DNA from: Sphingomonas sp.
GTDB taxonomy: Bacteria > Pseudomonadota > Alphaproteobacteria > Sphingomonadales > Sphingomonadaceae
Length of the DNA stretch: 64,000 nucleotides
Reading direction: 5' to 3'
NCBI RefSeq assembly: GCF_019635455.1
Contig: NZ_JAHBZJ010000009.1
Span: forward strand, 34,349-98,348
Part shown: one piece after another, positions 56,781-64,000 of the stretch
Layout of the letters: each line of letters opens with the position of its first letter
Numbering within the stretch: position 1 is the stretch's first letter
Notes under the pieces: model-generated
Databases searched by the model: none
What the model saw: the letters and a program-made list of their open reading frames with translations, nothing else
What the model was told of the DNA's origin: nothing
Position numbers and translations under genes: made by a program

Positions 56781-59168
56781 ATGGCATCGCTTCCCGCCCC
56801 CACTGACGATCGGGATCAGACCCGCCCCCCCTTGTTCATCGCCGGCGGCGCGGCGTTGGCGGCGGCGGCGCTGATCCTGTGGGTGACCGATTCCATGGCT
56901 GTCGCCGCCGGTTTTGCGGCGGCGGCGCTCGCGATCGCGGGAATCGCCTATCTGGTCGCGCGACAGATCCCCGCCGCAGGTGACGAGGGCGGCACGATCG
57001 ACTGGTCGGTCGCGCACACGCTTGCGGAAATGAGCGGCGATGCGATCGCGGTGACCGATCGTGCCGGGCGGCTGGTCTGTGCCAATGAGCGGTTCGGCAC
57101 GTTCTTCCCCGGCTATCCGGCGCCACCGGGCCTGATCGTCGGTGAGGTCGCGGCGGCGCAGCTTGGCACTGCCGGCCGTGCCGCGTGGCGCGATGGAAGC
57201 GCGTCGAGCGGCGCGTTCGACGCCGCCGGAACGAAGCTGACCGCGCATGTCACGCGGATCGGCGATTCGCTGTTGGTGTGGCGGTTCGTTGGCGCGGCGG
57301 CGGTGGACCTCACCCGTCAGGCACAGGGACTGGTCGCCGGCCCCTATGGCGACCGGCTGGGGCTGGCGGGCATGATGGTCGCGCTGCTGGGACCCGACGG
57401 GCGGGTGCGTGCGGCGAACCGCGTCACCCGGCTGCGCGCGATGGGCGACGAGGGCGCGATGATCGAGGGACGGGATTTCACCCGGTTCCTGATCACCGAC
57501 AATCTGGGGATCGTGCGGTTCGAACGCGAGGGGCTGTCCGGCACGCCGCTGCGGGTGATCGAGATCCCGTTCGCGGACGGCGACAACGCGCCGATGCTGG
57601 TGGCGTTGCTCGACGAGGAGCCGGCGATGGCGCATCCGGCGATCGGCGACAGCGCAAGCGCGCATGTCCGATCGCTGATCTCGCTGCTGCCGGCGGGAAT
57701 CGCGCTGGTCGGTGGCGATGGGCGGTTCGTTCATATGAACGATGCGTTCGTCCGCGCGGCGCATGTCAATGCCGCCAATCCCCCGCTGTACCCCGGCGAC
57801 CTGGTGGTGCGCGAGGACAAGGGGGCGCTGGCCGATGCGATCCGGCGGTTCGCGACCGGATCGGCGCATTCGGTGGACATGACCGTGCGTTTCGCCGAAG
57901 CGCCCGACGAGGCGGTGGCGGTATCGATCGCCGCGGCACGCGGCCTGGGCGAGGCAGCGGTGGTGCTGAGCCTGCGCGACGCGGGCGAGGAGGGGCGGCT
58001 AAAGCGCCAGGTGGCGCAGGCGACGAAGATGCAGGCGGTGGGCCAGCTCGCCGGCGGCGTGGCGCATGATTTCAACAATATCCTGACCGCGATCATCGGC
58101 CATTGCGACCTGATGCTGATGCGCCACGCGCCGGGCGACAGCGATTATGACGATATCCAGCAGGTGCTGCTCAATTCCAACCGCGCCGCGGCGCTGACCC
58201 GCCAGCTGCTCGCCTTTTCGCGGCAACAGACGCTGCGGCCACAGATATTGCAGCTGCCCGACGTGATTTCCGAAGTGTCGAACCTGCTCAAGCGGCTGCT
58301 GGGCGAGACGGTCGAGCTGGAGGTTGTGCATGGCCGTGACCTGGGGCCGGTGCGCGCCGATCCCGGCCAGTTGGAGCAGGTGGTCGTCAACCTGGCGGTC
58401 AATGCGCGCGACGCGATGCTGGCCAAGAACCCCAGCGGCGGCGGCAAGCTGACGATCGAGACGTTCGGCGTCCCCGCGACCGAGGTGCGCGCGATGGATG
58501 ACGATGTGCTGCCGGTCGGGGACTATACGGCGGTGCGCGTCGCCGATACCGGCACCGGCATTCCCGCCGAAGTGCTGGCCCATATCTGGGAACCGTTCTT
58601 CACCACCAAGGAAGTGGGGAAAGGGACCGGGCTGGGCCTTTCCACCGTGTACGGCATCGTCAAACAGTCGGGCGGCTATATCTTCGCCGAGAGTCCCAAG
58701 GGGCAGGGGGCGGTCTTTACCATCTACCTGCCGGTCCATGCCGCCGCGGATGTGCCGGCAAAGGCCACGGCGACCGCGAAGCCCGAACAGGGGGATTTGT
58801 GGGGCAGCGGCACCGTGCTGCTGGTCGAGGACGAGGCGATGGTGCGCGCGGTGGCGGAGCGTGCGCTGGCGCGCCAGGGCTATACGGTGCTGACGGCCGA
58901 GAATGGCGAGGCGGCGCTCGAGTTGCTGGAAACCTGCGACAAGCCCGACCTGCTGATTTCGGACGTGGTGATGCCCAGCATGGACGGGCCGACCATGGTG
59001 CGGCACGCGCGCCGCAAATATCCCGACCTCAAGATCGTGTTCATGTCCGGCTATGCGGAGGAACAGCTGCGCAAGTCGATCGATCTCGACAATGTCGCAT
59101 TCCTGCCCAAGCCGTTCTCTGTCCAGCAGCTGGCGGAGGTGGCGCGGACCGTTCTGACCGCGAAATAA
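56781..59168 (+). CDS. hybrid sensor histidine kinase, CckA-like
   Basis: A 795-residue membrane kinase with two N-terminal transmembrane helices (about 18-37 and 40-60), three PAS-like regions (about 76-180, 185-285 and 295-410), a HisKA domain with phospho-acceptor His429 in GGVAHDFNNILTAI, an HATPase domain (NLAVNARDAM, ADTGTGIP, GKGTGLGLSTVYG) and a C-terminal receiver with Asp728 in LISDVVMPSMDGP. This matches CckA, the kinase feeding CtrA through ChpT in alphaproteobacteria. ATG 56781 has AAAGGG upstream. Confidence 0.9.
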   Translation: MASLPAPTDDRDQTRPPLFIAGGAALAAAALILWVTDSMAVAAGFAAAALAIAGIAYLVARQIPAAGDEGGTIDWSVAHTLAEMSGDAIAVTDRAGRLVCANERFGTFFPGYPAPPGLIVGEVAAAQLGTAGRAAWRDGSASSGAFDAAGTKLTAHVTRIGDSLLVWRFVGAAAVDLTRQAQGLVAGPYGDRLGLAGMMVALLGPDGRVRAANRVTRLRAMGDEGAMIEGRDFTRFLITDNLGIVRFEREGLSGTPLRVIEIPFADGDNAPMLVALLDEEPAMAHPAIGDSASAHVRSLISLLPAGIALVGGDGRFVHMNDAFVRAAHVNAANPPLYPGDLVVREDKGALADAIRRFATGSAHSVDMTVRFAEAPDEAVAVSIAAARGLGEAAVVLSLRDAGEEGRLKRQVAQATKMQAVGQLAGGVAHDFNNILTAIIGHCDLMLMRHAPGDSDYDDIQQVLLNSNRAAALTRQLLAFSRQQTLRPQILQLPDVISEVSNLLKRLLGETVELEVVHGRDLGPVRADPGQLEQVVVNLAVNARDAMLAKNPSGGGKLTIETFGVPATEVRAMDDDVLPVGDYTAVRVADTGTGIPAEVLAHIWEPFFTTKEVGKGTGLGLSTVYGIVKQSGGYIFAESPKGQGAVFTIYLPVHAAADVPAKATATAKPEQGDLWGSGTVLLVEDEAMVRAVAERALARQGYTVLTAENGEAALELLETCDKPDLLISDVVMPSMDGPTMVRHARRKYPDLKIVFMSGYAEEQLRKSIDLDNVAFLPKPFSVQQLAEVARTVLTAK

Positions 59169-59209
59169 GTGCTTGGCGACACGAAGAAAGTCCGGCACAC
59201 CCGCGCGCC

Positions 59210-59560
59210 ATGAGTTCGCTTAACCGCATCCTCGTCGTCGAGGACGAGCCGCTGATCGCCATGATGCTCGAGGATTTTCTCGACATGCTGGGCAAGGAAG
59301 TCGCCGGCACCGCCGATACCGTCGATACCGCGCTGCCGCTGGTCGCGGCGGGCGGGATCGACGCGGCGATCCTGGACGTCAACCTGCGCGGTGGCGAGAC
59401 GAGCTGGCCGATCGCCGACGCGCTGGCCGATGCGGGGGTGCCGTTCATCCTGGCGACCGGCGGCAACAGCGACACGATCGCCGACGCGCATCGCGATCGT
59501 CCGGTGCTGGCCAAGCCGTTTACCATGGACGGCGTCGAACAGGCGCTGGCCAGCCTGTAG
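59210..59560 (+). CDS. single-domain response regulator
   Basis: A 116-residue receiver domain with no output domain. Acidic pocket VVEDEPLIAMML, phospho-acceptor Asp56 in AAILDVNLRGGE, and the conserved Lys in PVLAKPFTMDGV. It lies 41 nt downstream of the CckA-like kinase. Stand-alone receivers work as phosphate sinks or as protein-interaction switches; coupling to the upstream kinase is an inference. The ATG at 59210 is the first good start in frame. Confidence 0.88.
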   Translation: MSSLNRILVVEDEPLIAMMLEDFLDMLGKEVAGTADTVDTALPLVAAGGIDAAILDVNLRGGETSWPIADALADAGVPFILATGGNSDTIADAHRDRPVLAKPFTMDGVEQALASL

Positions 59561-59563
59561 CGA

Positions 59564-60081
59564 TCACGCGATCCGGTCGGGAACCTCGGCCGCATCGGCG
59601 GCGATCGAGGTCGCGGGCGCGACCGCTTCCCAGGGAAAGACGAACCAGTCCTTCGTCACCGTACGGTCGAGCGTGCGCGCGGCATATTCGACGCGCTGAC
59701 TGGACACCCGATTGTCGAGCAGGGTGGCGAAGCGGACCGCCCCTTCGGCAGCGCCGGCGGCAGCGAGCTTGCCGCGTAATTTCGCGATCGTCGCGCCGCT
59801 GTCGTTGATATCGTCGAGAAACAGCAGCCGTTCACCCGCGCGCGTGCGCTCCGCCATCCGTTCAAGCGGGGCATCGGCGAAATCCGGCACCTGTGAACTG
59901 TGATCGACCGACAGCATCGCGATGCCCGTCGCATGGCTGAGATAGACGGCCGGCGCGAGGCCGCCGCGACCGATGCCGATGATGAAATCGGGCCGCCATT
60001 GCGTATCGGCATGCACCGCCGCGGCGATCGCCAGCACGTCGGCGACGAACTGTTCGTGCGGGACCGGGGTAAAGACCGGCA

Positions 60082-60082
<1 letters not shown>
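59564..60082 (-). CDS. phosphoribosyltransferase
   Basis: A 172-residue type I PRTase. The PRPP-binding loop is LLFLDDINDSGAT, and DFIIGIGRGGLAPAVYLSH is the N-terminal pyrophosphate loop. The sequence resembles xanthine/hypoxanthine-type salvage enzymes, but base specificity is unclear. Its ATG overlaps the stop of the deaminase gene by one base (TGATG), so both enzymes probably act in purine salvage: adenine to hypoxanthine, then to IMP (inference). Confidence 0.85.
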
Positions 60083-62397
<2,315 letters not shown>

Positions 62398-62420
62398 TCA
62401 AGGGACTTGTCTCCCACGGG

Positions 62421-62455
62421 AAGACCCGGCGGCCCCACCCGCCGGGTCTTTCCAT
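62421..62455 (+). terminator. Rho-independent terminator of recA
   Basis: A perfect 12-bp stem AAGACCCGGCGG / CCGCCGGGTCTT with a 6-nt loop, followed by a short T-containing stretch (TTT at 62449-62451). It lies about 95 nt after the recA stop and before the GST gene. Confidence 0.8.
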
Positions 62456-62547
62456 TTGCGCCGAACCCGCGCACCCTTTGGCGCTATCGCCGCGTCGGGC
62501 GAGGGTATTGCCGCGTTGAGCGGGAGCCGCAAAGGGAGAACCGCGCC

Positions 62548-63189
62548 ATGATCACCGTCCACCATCTCGAAAATTCGCGATCCCAGCGCGTGCTATGGCT
62601 GCTCGAGGAACTGGGCCTGCCCTACGAAATCAAGCGGTACGCGCGCGATCCCCGCACGATGCTGGCGCCGCGCGCACTGCGGGCGGTGCATCCGCTCGGC
62701 AAGTCGCCGGTGATCGTCGACAGCGGCGCGGACGGCGGCGGGACGCGGACCGTTGCGGAGACGGGGGCGATCATCGAATATCTGGTCGAACAGGCGGATG
62801 GCCGGCTGGGGGCGCCGGCGCATCGCGAATCGGTGCTGCGTTACCGCCATTTCCTCCATTATGCCGAAGGATCGCTGATGCCGCCGCTGCTGGTGAAGCT
62901 GGTGCTCACCCGGGTGCCGCTGTTCGGCAAGGCGGCCCAGAAGCGGATCCAGCCGATGATCGATGTCCATCTTGATTTCGTGGAAGCGGAGCTGTCGTCG
63001 CGTGGCTGGTTTGCGGGCGAGGAGTTCACCGCTGCGGACGTGATGATGAGCTTTCCGCTGGAGGCGGCGCGCGCACGGGGCGGGCTCGATGCGCGGCGAC
63101 CGGCGACGATCGCCTGGCTGGAAACGATTCATGCGCGGCCGGCCTATCAGGCGGCGCTCGCGAAGGGCGGTCCCTACGCCTATGCGTGA
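62548..63189 (+). CDS. glutathione S-transferase family protein
   Basis: A 213-residue GST. The N-terminal thioredoxin-like domain has HLENSRSQRVLWLLEELGLPY and the ETGAIIEYLVEQ segment (glutathione-binding); the C-terminal helical domain has FTAADVMMSFPLEAA (N-capping box). Substrate unknown. ATG 62548 has AAGGGAGAA upstream. A single gene downstream of recA. Confidence 0.9.
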   Translation: MITVHHLENSRSQRVLWLLEELGLPYEIKRYARDPRTMLAPRALRAVHPLGKSPVIVDSGADGGGTRTVAETGAIIEYLVEQADGRLGAPAHRESVLRYRHFLHYAEGSLMPPLLVKLVLTRVPLFGKAAQKRIQPMIDVHLDFVEAELSSRGWFAGEEFTAADVMMSFPLEAARARGGLDARRPATIAWLETIHARPAYQAALAKGGPYAYA

Positions 63190-63591
63190 CGGCGAGGGCG
63201 GGCCGGCGCGCCGCTCCCCCGCGAAATGCCTCTTGATGCGGGCCGCGATCGGAGTTCCGGCGCGCGCCCGCTCGCCGCGAAGCGTGACCAGCTGATCGCA
63301 ACGGAGGTTCGGGGACGGCAGCGGTAACGACTCCGCACACCGTCGGAACGCGGCCGTTACCGTTCCGAGCGCGACCGCACGCTGCTGCCAATCCCGTGAC
63401 CGGGCGGGGCGGCCATTCCGAGCTATCCGGCCCCGGCGCGGATGCGCGCATCCCTTTCCACAGGCAAGCGCGCGGACCCGCGGAGCGCGATAGCCGGATC
63501 GTGGTTCACCCGCCATGCGCGCTCCGTCGGGATCGCGCGCGCTGCGCAGCCGGCGTCAGCCGTCGGCGGGGGACGGGATGCCGATTGGTCG
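63190..63591. other. 402-bp non-coding interval
   Basis: No convincing gene, RNA or repeat family is seen here. Short inverted repeats occur, such as GGTAACG/CGTTACC (about 63323-63360) and CGGAACG/CGTTCCG (about 63345-63370), which overlap and may form alternative hairpins. Short open frames lack ribosome-binding sites. The interval separates GST (plus) from the convergent symporter gene. Confidence 0.5.
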
Positions 63592-64000
63592 CTATACCTG
63601 GTCGAAGCTGGTCACATTCTGGGCCGGGCCATGGCCGCTGGGGGCGTGCGGCCCGTCGATCTCTGGCGATTCGATCGGGTCGAGGCGGCCGGTTTCCCAT
63701 TTGGAAATGACTGCGCTGGCCACCGCATTGCCGACGACATTGGTGGCCGATCGGCCCATGTCGAGGAAATGGTCGATGCCCAGGATCAGCAACAGGCCGG
63801 CCTCGGGAATGTCGAAGAAGCTGAGCGTCGCGGCGATCACCACCAGGCTGGCGCGCGGTACGCCGGCAATGCCCTTGCTGGTGATCATCAACACCAGCAG
63901 CATCGTGATCTCCTGCCCCAGCGTCAGGTCGATGCCATAGGCCTGGGCGATGAAGATCGTCGCGAAGGTCATATAGATCATCGAGCCGTCGAGGTTGAAG
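63592..64000 (-). CDS. dctA: dicarboxylate/amino acid:cation symporter, C-terminal part
   Basis: The gene runs off the window end, so only the C-terminal 135 residues are present. FNLDGSMIYMTFATIFIAQAYG, ITSKGIAGVPRASLVVIAATL and LGIDHFLDMGRSATNVVGNA are the conserved transmembrane and substrate-binding segments (TM7-HP2-TM8) of DctA/GltP-type transporters for C4-dicarboxylates or glutamate. The cytoplasmic tail is short. The stop is TAG at 63592-63594. Confidence 0.9.
   Translation of the reverse strand, partial: FNLDGSMIYMTFATIFIAQAYGIDLTLGQEITMLLVLMITSKGIAGVPRASLVVIAATLSFFDIPEAGLLLILGIDHFLDMGRSATNVVGNAVASAVISKWETGRLDPIESPEIDGPHAPSGHGPAQNVTSFDQV

Overview
The window is ordinary core chromosome of a high-GC alphaproteobacterium, most likely a sphingomonad (Sphingomonas or a close relative). 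The basis is GC-rich codon use, the protein types (CckA-like hybrid kinase, ETF-ubiquinone oxidoreductase, many small membrane and secreted proteins of sphingomonad type), a GTTC-N7-GTTC LexA box before recA, and gene neighbourhoods such as hda-ppk-ppx, lapA-pyrF-trpFBA-accD-folC and purM-purN. I see no prophage, insertion sequence, CRISPR array, rRNA or tRNA gene. Most genes sit in tight operons joined by 4-nt start/stop overlaps.

Layout. 1-8.3 kb: dnaE, an acyl-CoA ligase and a rearranged pyrimidine ring-opening cluster rutB-rutC-rutD-rutA. 8.2-13.5 kb (minus): a uracil-DNA-glycosylase-like protein, a lytic transglycosylase and a MoaB-type protein, then a PA0069-type radical SAM enzyme, a membrane-anchored LuxR-type regulator and a DUF4199 membrane protein. 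13.6-24.1 kb (plus): ETF-QO, a TPR protein, ispE, an enoyl-CoA hydratase, an N-formylglutamate amidohydrolase, ilvD, a lipoprotein, nnr and a TrmA/RlmD-type RNA methyltransferase. 24.1-27.6 kb: truA and fmt (minus) against recR and def (plus), then a small protein gene behind a Fur-box-like palindrome.

27.6-34.7 kb (minus) is a biosynthetic block: lapA, pyrF, a GNAT enzyme, trpF, trpB, an AT-richer membrane-protein gene inserted between trpB and trpA, trpA, accD and folC. 34.8-40.2 kb (minus): purM, purN, a YjbR protein, a 65-residue unknown, an endonuclease/exonuclease/phosphatase enzyme and a patatin-like phospholipase. 40.3-45.9 kb (plus): a secreted protein, hda, ppk and ppx, linking replication-initiation control with polyphosphate turnover. 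46-50 kb: an I78 inhibitor, rnd, aspS and greB. 50-54.6 kb: a YpeA-like acetyltransferase and a second lytic transglycosylase facing dapA, smpB and a DUF2062 protein. 54.7-59.6 kb: an M13 metallopeptidase, a CckA-like hybrid kinase and a single-domain response regulator. 59.6-64 kb: purine salvage genes, recA with its operator and terminator, a glutathione transferase and the 3' part of a dicarboxylate symporter.

I found no convincing new multi-gene system. The most interesting items are the gene seamlessly inserted into trpB-trpA, the probable CTG start of ispE, Nnr and UDG-like proteins that have lost family residues, the Fur-like operator, the membrane LuxR/DUF4199 pair, and several unexplained intergenic repeats and hairpins.
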